Shown here in pieces: positions 1 to 8,435 of a stretch of 27,366 bases of DNA. Origin of the DNA: JBCDCP01 sp039181495 (GTDB lineage: Bacteria > Pseudomonadota > Alphaproteobacteria > Rhizobiales > Tepidamorphaceae); NCBI GenBank assembly GCA_039181495.1, contig JBCDCP010000025.1, forward strand, positions 1 through 27,366, given 5' to 3'. Position 1 is the stretch's first letter. Each line of letters begins with the position of its first letter. The notes beneath the pieces are model-generated. The model was given only the letters and a program-made list of their open reading frames with translations, was not told the origin of the DNA and did no database searches. Made by a program: the position numbers and the translations under genes.

Positions 1-862
1 CCTGCCGCCAGTCTTCCTTGGCTTGCTCTATGCGCTCTTTGGAGCTGGAAACGAAGTTCCACCAGATGTAACGCGGGCCATCCATCGGTGCGCCGCCGAC
101 AATCACAAAACGTGCCGCTGTTTTCGCAGTCACCGTGATCTCGTCACCAGGCTTGAACACCAAGAGCTGTGCCGGGCCGAAGCTGTCGCCTGCGATCTCG
201 ATATCGCCTTCCACGGTGTAGATGGCACGCTCCTCATGATCGGCCGGCAAGGGTAGCCTCGCGCCGGGCTCCAGCGCGACATCGACATAGAGCGTCTCAT
301 GGGCGGTGGTTACCGGTGACGACTCACCATAGAGCGAGCCAGCAATCAGTCGGACCCTCTTGCCGCCATCATTGAGTTCAGGCAACGCGTCCGCCGCGGT
401 ATGCTCAAAATCCTGCAGGGTTTCTTCGGCGTGCTGCGGCAGTGCGACCCAGGTCTGCAAGCCGAACAGCTTTGCGCCGGTCTTGCGCTCCTCCCGGCCG
501 GTCCGCTCAGAATGGACAATGCCCTGACCGGCCGTCATCAAATTGACGGCACCCGGCTCGATCGTCATTTCGGTCCCAAGACTGTCGCGGTGAACGATCG
601 CGCCGCGGAACAGATAGGTAATCGTCGACAATCCGATGTGCGGATGCGGACGGACATCCATCCCCTCCCCGAGTACGAACTCAGAAGGACCCATCTGATC
701 GAAGAAGATGAACGGCCCAACCATCTGCCGCTTCGTGGACGGCAAGGCTCGTCGAACCTCGAAACCACCAAGGTCTCTGGCGCGCGGAACAATCAAGGTG
801 TCGATCAGATCGCAGGCGGACTTGTCGCCAGGTGACGGGTCGGTGCAGGGTTGCCAGGACAT
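1..862 (-). CDS. Pirin family protein (3' end cut by window edge)
   Basis: The minus strand is open from an ATG at 862 to the window edge, giving about 287 codons; the C-terminus lies outside. Pirins are bicupin iron-binding proteins; some are redox-sensing co-regulators and some have quercetinase activity. The N-terminal cupin carries the expected metal site: the His-Pro-His motif in RPHPHIGLST and the His and Glu of GQGIVHSE. The N-terminus also has the typical LGGFEVRRALP and GPFIFFDQMGP segments, and the second cupin ends in a PRYIWWNFVSSSKERI-type segment. Family members are usually 230-300 residues, so little is missing. It stands alone here, with 128 bp between it and the end of the malate synthase-like gene, so it probably has its own promoter. 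The family call is firm; the physiological role is unknown. Confidence 0.9.
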   Translation of the reverse strand, partial: MSWQPCTDPSPGDKSACDLIDTLIVPRARDLGGFEVRRALPSTKRQMVGPFIFFDQMGPSEFVLGEGMDVRPHPHIGLSTITYLFRGAIVHRDSLGTEMTIEPGAVNLMTAGQGIVHSERTGREERKTGAKLFGLQTWVALPQHAEETLQDFEHTAADALPELNDGGKRVRLIAGSLYGESSPVTTAHETLYVDVALEPGARLPLPADHEERAIYTVEGDIEIAGDSFGPAQLLVFKPGDEITVTAKTAARFVIVGGAPMDGPRYIWWNFVSSSKERIEQAKEDWRQ

Positions 863-990
863 TGGCGGTGCGTCTCCGGTAGCAGGAACGATGTAGCTCC
901 GACTTAGGTCAGACACCTGGCCAAGGGTAGAGCGATAAGAACGATCCTTGTGTTCTTTAATCTCGAACAATTAGCGGCAAAAAGCGTGGT

Positions 991-2589
991 TTATTCTGAA
1001 TTACCGTCCAAAATGCACATGATGCTCGGCTCAAGATCCGAACTGAAGACCAAAGACCGGAAGATCTTCTGAACGGCGGGATAACACCCCCGGGAATAGG
1101 TCTCTGGGCCCACCTTGTTCTTGATGGCAAAGAGCTCATCCTCAATCAACACACTGACCAGTCCTGGGTCGACAACACGGCCATCACTGAGTCGCGCAGC
1201 ATGCCGTAACTGCTGCCACACCTGCGCACGCGCCAGATCAGCATCGGCTGCATTGAAGACACGGCCGTCGATTGTCGTGTAGCCGCGCCCGCGACGCCAG
1301 GCTTCCAGATAGCTCAATCCCAAACGGATCGATGAGCGAAGGCCGTCTTCGGTCAAGTCACCCTTTGGTGCACCCAACAGTTCAGCAGCTGAAATGATCC
1401 CATCGGCTGACATGATATCTTCAGATGATGCAGCGGGGCTGGGCGTCCTAACCTCATCCAGTGCGGCGACCAGAGAGTCAGTGTTCGTGACAATGATGCC
1501 GTCAAGATCTGCTGCATGGTTCTGCTGAACCGCGATACCGGGACTCCTTGCGCCATTCGGATTGGCGCCAATATCCAGAGCGGCAACAGCACCGCCAAAT
1601 GCTTTGGCCCGGCGCCGGGCACAAATCTGGCTCATGAGCCGTAACGACGAATTCAGAAAGCCACCGTTGCAATTTAGATCAATGGTGTCCGGCAGGACCC
1701 GCGATGAATCCGCCCGCAATGTGGCTATGTATGATACGGCAAGATTGGTGGCTCCGAGATACAAACCCACCGCATGGTCGCGCATCTCATAGAGGATTTC
1801 GTCCATCTCGTGGACGGATGTGAGGGTTTCCAACCCGGGCAAGACTCTCAATGTCCCCGGCTGCAGACCCAGCTGCTCGTGGGCAAAGCGTAGGACATCA
1901 TCCCACAGCCGCGCTTCCTGGCTGTTCGCCAAACCAGCCAACGCAAAATACGGCGTCGCTCCAGCGGCAACCGCCTTGTGTGCTGTATGGAAGGCGTACA
2001 ATCCGAAGTCGAACAGACTGGCCGATATGGGTGTTCCCGCAATCCGCAGCTTCGGCTCTTCAAGATCCCAGGCACGCGGGCGTACCATGAGCACTGCCGT
2101 GGTCTCGTTTAGCCGGCAGGCCTTGCCAGAGCGTTCGTCGGTCGACTCAAGACGATCATCCCAGCGATCCAGTAGATTGATCTGGGCGTCGATCACAGCG
2201 CTCCAGCTATGGGCTGTCGTGTCCGCAAGATCGGCAATATAGATAGGGGCACCGGAGTTAAGCCCCTGAATCAAAGCTCTCCGATCGGCTGATCCCGACA
2301 GGATGACAGCCGCATCATCGAGATCGGAAGGCCACGGAGCGATCTCCCAGTCGCCATCACGGATGTGTTCGGTGGTCGACTGGAATTTCGGTACGCTGAT
2401 GCCAGCAAAACGCTCATGCCGGCTCTGGCGCAGCTTCATGAGCCTCTGGCGCTGATCCTCAAACCGTCGATGCAAGACGCCGAGGAAACGAAGCACATCG
2501 TCGCTCAGAATCTCGAGCTGACGTGTGCCAAGTGTGGCAGGCAATTCAATCTCTGCGGGTTCAGCCGTTTCGGCATCAAACACCGCCAT
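991..2589 (-). CDS. Malate synthase A-like protein with substituted catalytic residues
   Basis: The 532-residue length matches malate synthase A (E. coli AceB, 533), and recognisable blocks run end to end: SLFDFGLYAFH, the ETLTSVHEMDEILYEMRDH segment, SYLEAW near 426 and VWQQLRH near 457. AceB condenses glyoxylate with acetyl-CoA to malate. Aligned by eye to AceB, Arg170 and Glu254 (equivalents of Arg166 and Glu250) are kept. However, the Mg-binding Asp278 is Asn282 (GATNL instead of GRWDY) and the catalytic base Asp447 is Asn446. The conserved ADFED block reads ADLAD, with Glu changed to Ala122, and the AHPGL block is also lost. The frame is intact. The ATG at 2589 follows an AGAGGGG ribosome site. 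The gene is divergent from an XRE regulator. The fold assignment is firm, but ordinary malate synthase activity is doubtful. Confidence 0.85.
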   Translation of the reverse strand: MAVFDAETAEPAEIELPATLGTRQLEILSDDVLRFLGVLHRRFEDQRQRLMKLRQSRHERFAGISVPKFQSTTEHIRDGDWEIAPWPSDLDDAAVILSGSADRRALIQGLNSGAPIYIADLADTTAHSWSAVIDAQINLLDRWDDRLESTDERSGKACRLNETTAVLMVRPRAWDLEEPKLRIAGTPISASLFDFGLYAFHTAHKAVAAGATPYFALAGLANSQEARLWDDVLRFAHEQLGLQPGTLRVLPGLETLTSVHEMDEILYEMRDHAVGLYLGATNLAVSYIATLRADSSRVLPDTIDLNCNGGFLNSSLRLMSQICARRRAKAFGGAVAALDIGANPNGARSPGIAVQQNHAADLDGIIVTNTDSLVAALDEVRTPSPAASSEDIMSADGIISAAELLGAPKGDLTEDGLRSSIRLGLSYLEAWRRGRGYTTIDGRVFNAADADLARAQVWQQLRHAARLSDGRVVDPGLVSVLIEDELFAIKNKVGPETYSRGCYPAVQKIFRSLVFSSDLEPSIMCILDGNSE

Positions 2590-2680
2590 TGTGCCCCCCT
2601 CTGGCAGGTATGATTGACTACATGCTGCGCTGCGTCAGCCGATGCGGTCGGCTCTCAATCGGAGCGGTGTGACCAGATCA

Positions 2681-2699
2681 ATTTATACGTATTTATGCG
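2681..2699. repeat. Short direct repeat in the divergent promoter region
   Basis: ATTTATACG (2681-2689) is followed after one base by ATTTATGCG (2691-2699), so the units recur with a 10-bp period on one face of the helix. The block is the most AT-rich part of the 209-bp gap between the malate synthase-like gene and the XRE regulator. It also contains the small palindrome TACGTA. It could hold an operator for the XRE protein or a -10 element for the minus-strand gene. This is inference from position only. Confidence 0.35.
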
Positions 2700-2798
2700 G
2701 TTATGGCACATTGCTGGCCAACGCCAAAACTAGACTTCGGATCAATGTGCAAATATTGCGTCCGAACCGCTGGACATAACCGATGGGAGGCCAAGTCG

Positions 2799-3155
2799 AT
2801 GGCACGAGAAATCACGATGGGTGGGCGAATTGCCCAGGCGCGCGACACCCTCGATCTCACCACCGCGCAATTGGCGCGCCGCATGGGAGTCAAGACATCG
2901 ACGCTGGCGCAGTGGGAAGCTGACCGGTCTGAACCGCGAGCGAATCGGCTGGTCATGCTTGCGGGACTGCTGAACGTCAGTCCTGCCTGGTTGCTGATGG
3001 GCCGTGGCGAGGCACCTAGTGCCGATGCGGATGGCGCCCTCCTGCACATGACGCGTAACGAATTGTCCAATCTCCAGGTCGATGCGCGCAGCCTTATGGA
3101 GCGTATTGAAAGGGCACTCGATCGGATTGATCGCGCTCTGGAAGGGCGTGAGTAG
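2799..3155 (+). CDS. XRE-family helix-turn-helix regulator
   Basis: This is a 118-residue protein. Residues about 9-63 form a Cro/C1-type HTH (RIAQARDTLDLTTAQLARRM, then TSTLAQWEADRSEPRANRL), followed by the usual LLNVSPAWLLMGRGE end of the domain. The C-terminal part (about 81-116) is rich in Leu, Arg and Glu (SLMERIERALDRIDRAL) and looks like a short coiled coil, probably for dimerisation. The ATG at 2799 is preferred over an upstream in-frame ATG at 2703 because GGGAGG sits 8 bases before it and the HTH begins at once. It is divergent from the malate synthase-like gene, a common layout for a local regulator. No ligand domain is present, and the target is unknown. Confidence 0.85.
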   Translation: MAREITMGGRIAQARDTLDLTTAQLARRMGVKTSTLAQWEADRSEPRANRLVMLAGLLNVSPAWLLMGRGEAPSADADGALLHMTRNELSNLQVDARSLMERIERALDRIDRALEGRE

Positions 3156-3540
3156 CGGTAGAAGCGAAAATATGCGTGGTCGGAAGCATATTTCCTACGC
3201 AGAGAGCTGAGATCCGCCATGTGCATCGCGCGTGATGTTTGACTGGACACATCATAAGCGACTGAAAAACAGAATAAAATTCGATTTTATGTCGTCGCGA
3301 TCTGACCGGGCACTCAATTATTTCCATTTTTGACATAAGTGAATTGCATTTAGTTTGGGCAAAAATCGATGGTGGTTGTTTTTGGGCGCGGCTACCCTAG
3401 GTATTCTTCCATAGTTGGAATAAGATCATTTCAGCAAAAAGCGCGCGGTCGGGGCGTGGACTAGAACGGGCGAGAAACCAGGCCAGGCAGCACAGTTGTC
3501 AGATTGCTTGTAAGCAATGACTGGCCGAAAGGAGATCGCA
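3156..3540. other. Intergenic region, AT-richer than its surroundings
   Basis: This 385-bp gap separates the XRE gene from the LysR gene, and no convincing ORF lies in it. It is visibly more AT-rich than the flanking genes, especially 3270-3420. It holds an 8-bp inverted repeat (listed separately), an isolated TTGACA at 3330-3335 without a good -10 at the usual distance, and the LysR ribosome site AAAGGAG at 3529-3535. Promoter and operator sequences for the LysR gene are presumably here, but I cannot define them. Confidence 0.5.
3168..3193. repeat. Inverted repeat downstream of the XRE gene
   Basis: AAATATGC (3168-3175) and GCATATTT (3186-3193) are perfect 8-bp arms around a 10-base loop, starting 12 bases after the XRE stop codon. 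The stem is AT-rich and has no long T-run after it, so it is a weak terminator at best. It may equally be a protein-binding site. Confidence 0.4.
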
Positions 3541-4503
3541 GTGCGAGACGACGGCCACCGAATGGGAAGCCTCACCGATATGGAGATCTTTGCGCGGGTC
3601 GTGACCGCGGGATCCATGTCAGCAGCAGGCCGTGAAATGGGATTGTCACCCGCGGTTGTTTCAAAACGCATCCGCAGGCTTGAAGAGCGTCTCGGTGCGC
3701 GTCTTCTTCAACGAACAACCCGGCAAATTGCCCTCACTGAGGAAGGCCAGGGATTTTATGAGCGGGTCGTGGCCATTCTGGCGTCGATTGAGGAGGCCGA
3801 ATCCTTCGTATCGCGGCGCAATTCCAAGCCGCGCGGAACACTTCGGGTGTCAGCACCGACGTCGTTCGGTCGGATGCATATCGCCCCGCATCTTGGGCTT
3901 TTCCTCAGCCGCTATCCGGATCTCAACCTCAGCCTCGTTTTGGCTGATGACTTCGTCGACATTGTCGGTGAAGGATATGATCTCGCGATCCGCATCGCCG
4001 AACTCGAGAATTCAAGCCTGATCGCGCGCCGGCTGGCGCCCAATCGGCGTGTCATCTGCGCAACGCCAAGCTACTTGCAACGTTACGGCGTACCCGAGAC
4101 CCTCGACGATCTGACCCGTCACAATTGTCTGTACACGATGCAGCAAGAGGTCTGGCGGTTGGAAAGCGAGGAAGGTCCGATTTCCATTCGTGTCAACGGC
4201 AACCTTCAAACCAATTCAAGCGAAGTGGTGCGTGAAAGCCTGTTGGCCGGTCTCGGTATTGCATTGCGCTCAACATGGGACGTCGGGCCACAACTCAATG
4301 ACGGCAGCCTCGTCGCTGTCCTGCCCGAATATGGCTCGTCCGACAGGGTCGCCGTTCACGCGGTCTACCCCAGCCGCCGTTTCCTTCCTGTCAAAGTGCG
4401 GGCGTTCATCGACTATCTCGCAGACCTCTATGGCTCGGAGCCGTATTGGGATCGCGGGCTGAACGTTGATGAGGCACGGGCCCGTATTGAACAGGCTAGC
4501 TGA
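3541..4503 (+). CDS. LysR-family transcriptional regulator (CrgA-like)
   Basis: This 320-residue protein has an N-terminal winged HTH (about residues 10-68: SLTDMEIFARVVTAGSMSAA, then LGARLLQRTTRQIALTEEG) and a LysR substrate-binding domain from about residue 98 (GTLRVSAPTSFGRMHIAPHL) to the C-terminus. Phrases such as YDLAIRIAEL, SSLIARRLAPNRRVICATPSYL and the block around HNCLYTM are typical of the CrgA-like subgroup. The start is taken as GTG 3541, because AAAGGAG lies 5 bases upstream; an ATG at 3517 would add 8 residues but lacks such a site. Neighbours give no clear target: it is convergent with DUF3422 and codirectional with the XRE gene. LysR proteins usually act as tetramers responding to a small metabolite. 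Confidence 0.92.
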   Translation: MRDDGHRMGSLTDMEIFARVVTAGSMSAAGREMGLSPAVVSKRIRRLEERLGARLLQRTTRQIALTEEGQGFYERVVAILASIEEAESFVSRRNSKPRGTLRVSAPTSFGRMHIAPHLGLFLSRYPDLNLSLVLADDFVDIVGEGYDLAIRIAELENSSLIARRLAPNRRVICATPSYLQRYGVPETLDDLTRHNCLYTMQQEVWRLESEEGPISIRVNGNLQTNSSEVVRESLLAGLGIALRSTWDVGPQLNDGSLVAVLPEYGSSDRVAVHAVYPSRRFLPVKVRAFIDYLADLYGSEPYWDRGLNVDEARARIEQAS

Positions 4504-4557
4504 TTTCATCTGGAATCAGACTGACTGCTCAACACCTTTGCCGGAACCAAAAGACGG

Positions 4558-4578
4558 CGCGCATATTCATGATGCGCG
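4558..4578 (-). terminator. Hairpin at the end of the DUF3422 gene
   Basis: CGCGCAT (4558-4564) and ATGCGCG (4572-4578) form a 7-bp stem with a 7-base loop, directly after the DUF3422 stop codon. Read on the minus strand the stem is followed by CCGTCTTTTGG, a short U-rich tract. It lies between two convergent genes and may serve both. Moderate support only. Confidence 0.4.
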
Positions 4579-5955
4579 TCAGTCGCGATCATCCTGCTCA
4601 TTACGGGCACGGATCCGCTGAACCGCCATCCACATCCCAATAACAACGATCGGGACTGCGGCTGCCGTCAGCATCGCGGGTGAGACTCCGGTTCCCAGCC
4701 CGTCGGTGCCTTTGATGATGTGGGCGGCAAGCCCGACGATATAGTAGCTGACCGCAGCGACCGAGAGCCCCTCCACCGTGCGCTGTAGACGCAGCTGCAG
4801 CCGCGCACGGTGGTTCATGTTCTCCAGCAGGTCGCGGTTCTGGCTTTCCAGTTCGACGTCGACCCGCGCCCTGAGAAGCGAGGCAGCGCGTGCCAGCTTG
4901 GCAGCGAGGGTCTCAAGCCGGGACTCCATCGCCCGGCAGGTCGCCATGGCCGGATTGGTTCGCCGGGCCAAGAACGCTTCAAGCGTCATTCCGCCATTGG
5001 AGGCGGTTTCATCGATAGCCTTCAGCCTGGCCTTCACGATCTCGCCATAGGCATGGGTGGCTGAGAACCGATAAGATGTTTCCGCTGAAATCGCCTCGGT
5101 CTCGGCTGCCATTTCGGCAAGCTGTTCAAGCAGGCGGCGATTGGCATCAAGGCCCTTGGCGGACTGAACCGAGGCCGTTACGTCGCCCAGTCCGCGCTCG
5201 ATATCAGCGACACGCGGCGACACGGCTTGAGCAAGTGGTAATCCAAGCAGCGCCAGCGTTCGGTAGGTTTCGATTTCGGCAACCCGCTGAACGAGCGTAC
5301 CGGCTATTGTTGGTGTCATTGCCTGGTCGATGATGGCGATACGCGTGAACCCTGAAAGGTCCGGCTTGAGATCGGTCACGACCTGAGCGCGACCGTTCTC
5401 GGCAGTGGCATTAGCAATGGCATTCGGGTCGAACTCCCGGACAATAGCCGCCTTTGCAGACTTCGGCACAAGCGCAAGTCGACAAGCCACGAGCAGCCGG
5501 CCCGGAAGTCCGTCCAAAAAACCCTGCACGGTATCGGGCACCGCCAGGTTGAAGCCCTCGATCTGTCGATCGGGGATACTGAAATCATAGGTCGTGAATT
5601 CGGTGTGCTGTTCCCAGCGCAAGGCGACGCCGCCGATCTCGATGCGGTGATGTCGGGCCTCTGTCGGCATTGGTGGCAGAGCCCGGTCGGCGAGCAATGT
5701 CTGCACCGCCTTGCGATGGGCATCGCCTTCTGCTGCACCAGTCATCAGCGCAAAGCGGAAGATATGCGATGGGGCAGGCTCGGGATGGAACGGGCGCGCA
5801 TGAACTTCGCCGAGCACCTGGCCGCGGCGTGGATGTACCGAGAATCGGTTCTCTATCTGGTATCCGGTGACGGTGCGGGGCTCAGTCTTAACCCTCTTGG
5901 CGCGGCTCGCCGGCTTGCGTGGTTTCGATCCTGGTTTGGTCGGTGCGTCGCTCAT
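4579..5955 (-). CDS. DUF3422 family membrane-anchored protein
   Basis: This 458-residue protein has the DUF3422 hallmark near its N-terminus, the HPRRGQVLGEVHARPFHPEP block, then FRFALMTG and the YDFSIPD segment. The middle is helical and rich in Ala, Glu and Arg (for example LLEQLAEMAAETEAISAETS and LENMNHRARLQLRLQRTVEG), consistent with coiled coil. Two C-terminal membrane helices follow (around VAAVSYYIVGLAAHIIKG and AAAVPIVVIGMWMAV), ending in a charged tail. The architecture suggests an inner-membrane protein with a large soluble N-terminal domain. The family is common in Alphaproteobacteria and has no known function. The ATG at 5955 is chosen; an in-frame GTG at 5982 would add nine residues. 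Confidence 0.85.
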   Translation of the reverse strand: MSDAPTKPGSKPRKPASRAKRVKTEPRTVTGYQIENRFSVHPRRGQVLGEVHARPFHPEPAPSHIFRFALMTGAAEGDAHRKAVQTLLADRALPPMPTEARHHRIEIGGVALRWEQHTEFTTYDFSIPDRQIEGFNLAVPDTVQGFLDGLPGRLLVACRLALVPKSAKAAIVREFDPNAIANATAENGRAQVVTDLKPDLSGFTRIAIIDQAMTPTIAGTLVQRVAEIETYRTLALLGLPLAQAVSPRVADIERGLGDVTASVQSAKGLDANRRLLEQLAEMAAETEAISAETSYRFSATHAYGEIVKARLKAIDETASNGGMTLEAFLARRTNPAMATCRAMESRLETLAAKLARAASLLRARVDVELESQNRDLLENMNHRARLQLRLQRTVEGLSVAAVSYYIVGLAAHIIKGTDGLGTGVSPAMLTAAAVPIVVIGMWMAVQRIRARNEQDDRD

Positions 5956-6078
5956 GCAAGTTCGCCATGCTGCCACAGCCACGCAGCTGGCACATGCTGT
6001 GCCGTGCGGGACGGTGAATTGGAGCCTTGCTTGAGAATACGGCCAGACGCGGGATCGGATGCGTCCCGCTATGCCGAC

Positions 6079-7455
6079 CTACAACAATGCCGCAGGCAGT
6101 CCGAGTATGATGGCCGGGAAGGCGAGGCACAGAGCAAGGCCAAACAGCTGTAGCAGCACAAAGGGGATGATGCCTCTGTAAATGTGCTGAATGGTGATCT
6201 CTGGTGGGGCGACGCCCTTCATATAGAACAACGCAAATCCAAATGGCGGCGTGAGAAAACTCGTTTGAAGATTCACCGAAACGAGGATCGTGAACCAGAT
6301 CAGCGCCACCGGGCCCACGGCTTCGAAGCCCGCCAGATGATCGCCAAAAGTGAGTTCGGCAACAATCGGTCCGAACACCGGCAACACGATCAGCGTGATC
6401 TCAATCCAGTCGAAGAAAAAACCGAGCAGGAAGATCATCGCCATCAGAACGAAGAGGATGCCCCACTCGCCAACACCGGCCCAGAGGATGAAATGATCGA
6501 TCATCTCCTCACCGCCGAGAAAACGGAAAACCAGGCTGAAGCAAGTGGCCCCAATGAAGATCCCAAACAGCATGGCGGTGGTCAGCGCCGAGCGCTCACA
6601 AACCTCCCGCAGCACCTGAAACGTCAGCTGCCGGTTGAATATGGCGAGGAGCGTAGCGCCGACCGCGCCCACGCCCGAGGCTTCCGTCGGTGTAGCGATG
6701 CCACCGAAGATCGAACCCAGCACCATCACAATGAGTACGATGGGCGGGATGAAGCTCCGGAAGATCATGAACCAGAACTCACCGCTGGTTTTCGGTCCGA
6801 TATCGTCGGGCAGCGGTGGGGCGAGCGAGGGATTCAGATTACAGCGGATCAGCAGATAGGCCATATAGAGGCCAGACAGCAGCAGTCCGGGAACGATCGC
6901 AGCAAGGAAGACGGTCCCGACCGGAATCGACATAAGGTCCGACATGATCACAAGCATGATCGATGGCGGGATCAGAATCCCCAGCGTCCCGGATGAAGCA
7001 ATCGTTCCGGTGGCTAGTGGCAGGCTGTAATTGCGGTCCAGCATCACCGGCAGCGCCAGCAGCGTCATCATCACGACAGATGCCCCGATAATGCCCGTTG
7101 TCGCCGCCATGATGGTGCCCATCAGAGTCACCGACAGCGCCAGTCCGCCCGGTATGCGCCGGGTCAGGACCTGCAGGCAGTAGAGCAGGTCCTTGGCCAC
7201 ACCGGACTTCTCGAGCATCGTACCCATGTAAATGAACATCGGGATCGCAACAAGGACGAGGTTCTCCATGGTGCCGCCGAAAATGCGGTTGGGCAGGATC
7301 GCAAGCCGGGCAATGTTGAATGCACCCAGTTCCTGAGCGAGGAAGGCGAAGCCAAGGCCAACGCCGCCGAGGATGAAGGCCACCGGGAAGCCGGTGAACA
7401 GCAGAATCCCGAGCGCAAGGAACATGAAGATCGGAAGCAGTTCGACGAAACTCAT
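6079..7455 (-). CDS. dctM: TRAP transporter large permease (DctM)
   Basis: This 458-residue polytopic protein matches the DctM large subunit of tripartite ATP-independent periplasmic transporters, which couples solute import to a sodium gradient. The N-terminus (LGILLFTGFPVAFILGGVGL, then AIPMFIYMGTMLEKSG), the SGTLGILIPPSIMLVIMSDL block near 150-170 and the FLTPPFGFALFYMKGVAPPE motif near the C-terminus are typical. That last motif is characteristic of the subgroup labelled mannitol or chloroaromatic transport in databases. About 12 membrane helices are expected. The gene starts 5 bp after the dctQ stop, so the two are surely co-transcribed and translationally linked. It is the last gene of the dctP-dctQ-dctM operon. 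Confidence 0.95.
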   Translation of the reverse strand: MSFVELLPIFMFLALGILLFTGFPVAFILGGVGLGFAFLAQELGAFNIARLAILPNRIFGGTMENLVLVAIPMFIYMGTMLEKSGVAKDLLYCLQVLTRRIPGGLALSVTLMGTIMAATTGIIGASVVMMTLLALPVMLDRNYSLPLATGTIASSGTLGILIPPSIMLVIMSDLMSIPVGTVFLAAIVPGLLLSGLYMAYLLIRCNLNPSLAPPLPDDIGPKTSGEFWFMIFRSFIPPIVLIVMVLGSIFGGIATPTEASGVGAVGATLLAIFNRQLTFQVLREVCERSALTTAMLFGIFIGATCFSLVFRFLGGEEMIDHFILWAGVGEWGILFVLMAMIFLLGFFFDWIEITLIVLPVFGPIVAELTFGDHLAGFEAVGPVALIWFTILVSVNLQTSFLTPPFGFALFYMKGVAPPEITIQHIYRGIIPFVLLQLFGLALCLAFPAIILGLPAALL

Positions 7456-7460
7456 TGCAC

Positions 7461-8435
7461 TCAGTCCGCTTTGGGGCCGGCCGCTGACGGCAGATGAATG
7501 TCTTGGGGAATATCGGCGTGATGTGTGCCCGCATACTCGTTGACCTCACCGCGTAGATCGTCCGGACCGAACAGGTAGACCATGCATTTGAAGGCAGCTG
7601 ACAGACCGGCAGCGAACAGCAACATGAAGCCAAACGGCATCATGCCCTTGATGATCCATCGATGGGTTAGCCCGGTCTGAGCCGCCGACACCTCATTGAT
7701 GGCGTATGAACGCTGGGCGAAAACAACACCGAATTCGGCGATCAGATAGCTGTAGGTCAGCAGGAAGCAGACAACACCGATGAGTTCGAGCGCTACGCGG
7801 GTCCGTGCCTCCATCCGGTCGCGAACAAGCTCAATACGAACATGGGCGTCCTTGACATAGGCATAGCCGAGGCAGAGCAGAAACAGGGTCGCATGCAGGT
7901 GCCATTCGAGTTCCTGAAGCTTGTTTGAGTCGAGAAAGAAGATCGAATTTACAAAGTCATTGTCCCATTCAATGATCTTGCGCTGGGAGATGTCGTAAAA
8001 AATGATCAGCATCATCGGAATGAACAGCCACGCGGCGAGCCGTCCGACCCAGACCACGATCAGATCGAGATCCTTTGTTGTGTCAACGACATAGCGCGGC
8101 CATCCCAACGCCGACCAGCGAGCCCACGTGACGTAGATCGCGCAGATCGCGATACCGAAGCCGAAGGCGACCAGTTCTGAGTAAGACCGCCAGAACCGCC
8201 GGGTATTGATGTCGAAGTTCTCTTTCAGATAGTGGCTCGCACCATCCGGCGAAGCTTGAAAAATGGACACCACCGCCACAATGGCGATCAGCGCTAGCGC
8301 GCCGCGACTCCCGGTAAACCCTGCAACAAGGGCCATCACCAGACCGGCGGCAAGCACAAAATTCGATGCCGGAAAGGGCAGGAAGATCGCGGCTGCAGCG
8401 AGCCCGATTGCACCCCATGACAGATAGTTGCCCAT
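7461..8435 (-). CDS. dctQ: TRAP transporter small permease (DctQ) with N-terminal membrane extension
   Basis: Residues about 120-290 form a four-helix DctQ domain, with the diagnostic EWHLHATLFLLCLGYAYV then KDAHVRIELVRDR at about 177-207 and HRWIIKGMMPFGFMLLF at about 258-274. DctQ pairs with DctM in the inner membrane. The protein has 324 residues, while most DctQ proteins have 160-220. The extra 120 residues at the N-terminus contain about four hydrophobic segments (near 5-20, 22-40, 44-60 and 86-104). The extension reads in one frame from an ATG at 8435 with a purine-rich AAGGA just upstream, so it does not look like a start-call error. The C-terminal 35 residues are polar. The role of the extension is unknown. 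Confidence 0.9.
   Translation of the reverse strand: MGNYLSWGAIGLAAAAIFLPFPASNFVLAAGLVMALVAGFTGSRGALALIAIVAVVSIFQASPDGASHYLKENFDINTRRFWRSYSELVAFGFGIAICAIYVTWARWSALGWPRYVVDTTKDLDLIVVWVGRLAAWLFIPMMLIIFYDISQRKIIEWDNDFVNSIFFLDSNKLQELEWHLHATLFLLCLGYAYVKDAHVRIELVRDRMEARTRVALELIGVVCFLLTYSYLIAEFGVVFAQRSYAINEVSAAQTGLTHRWIIKGMMPFGFMLLFAAGLSAAFKCMVYLFGPDDLRGEVNEYAGTHHADIPQDIHLPSAAGPKAD

Noticed and set aside
6049..6069. GCGGGA / TCCCGC inverted repeat after dctM as a terminator
   Set aside because: The stem is only 6 bp with a 9-base loop and no T-run on the relevant strand; it could occur by chance in GC-rich DNA.
6184..6996. 270-codon open frame on the plus strand opposite dctM
   Set aside because: It is antisense to a strongly recognisable TRAP permease, and its product is an improbable run of charged and His residues with no domain; long antisense frames are common in GC-rich genes.
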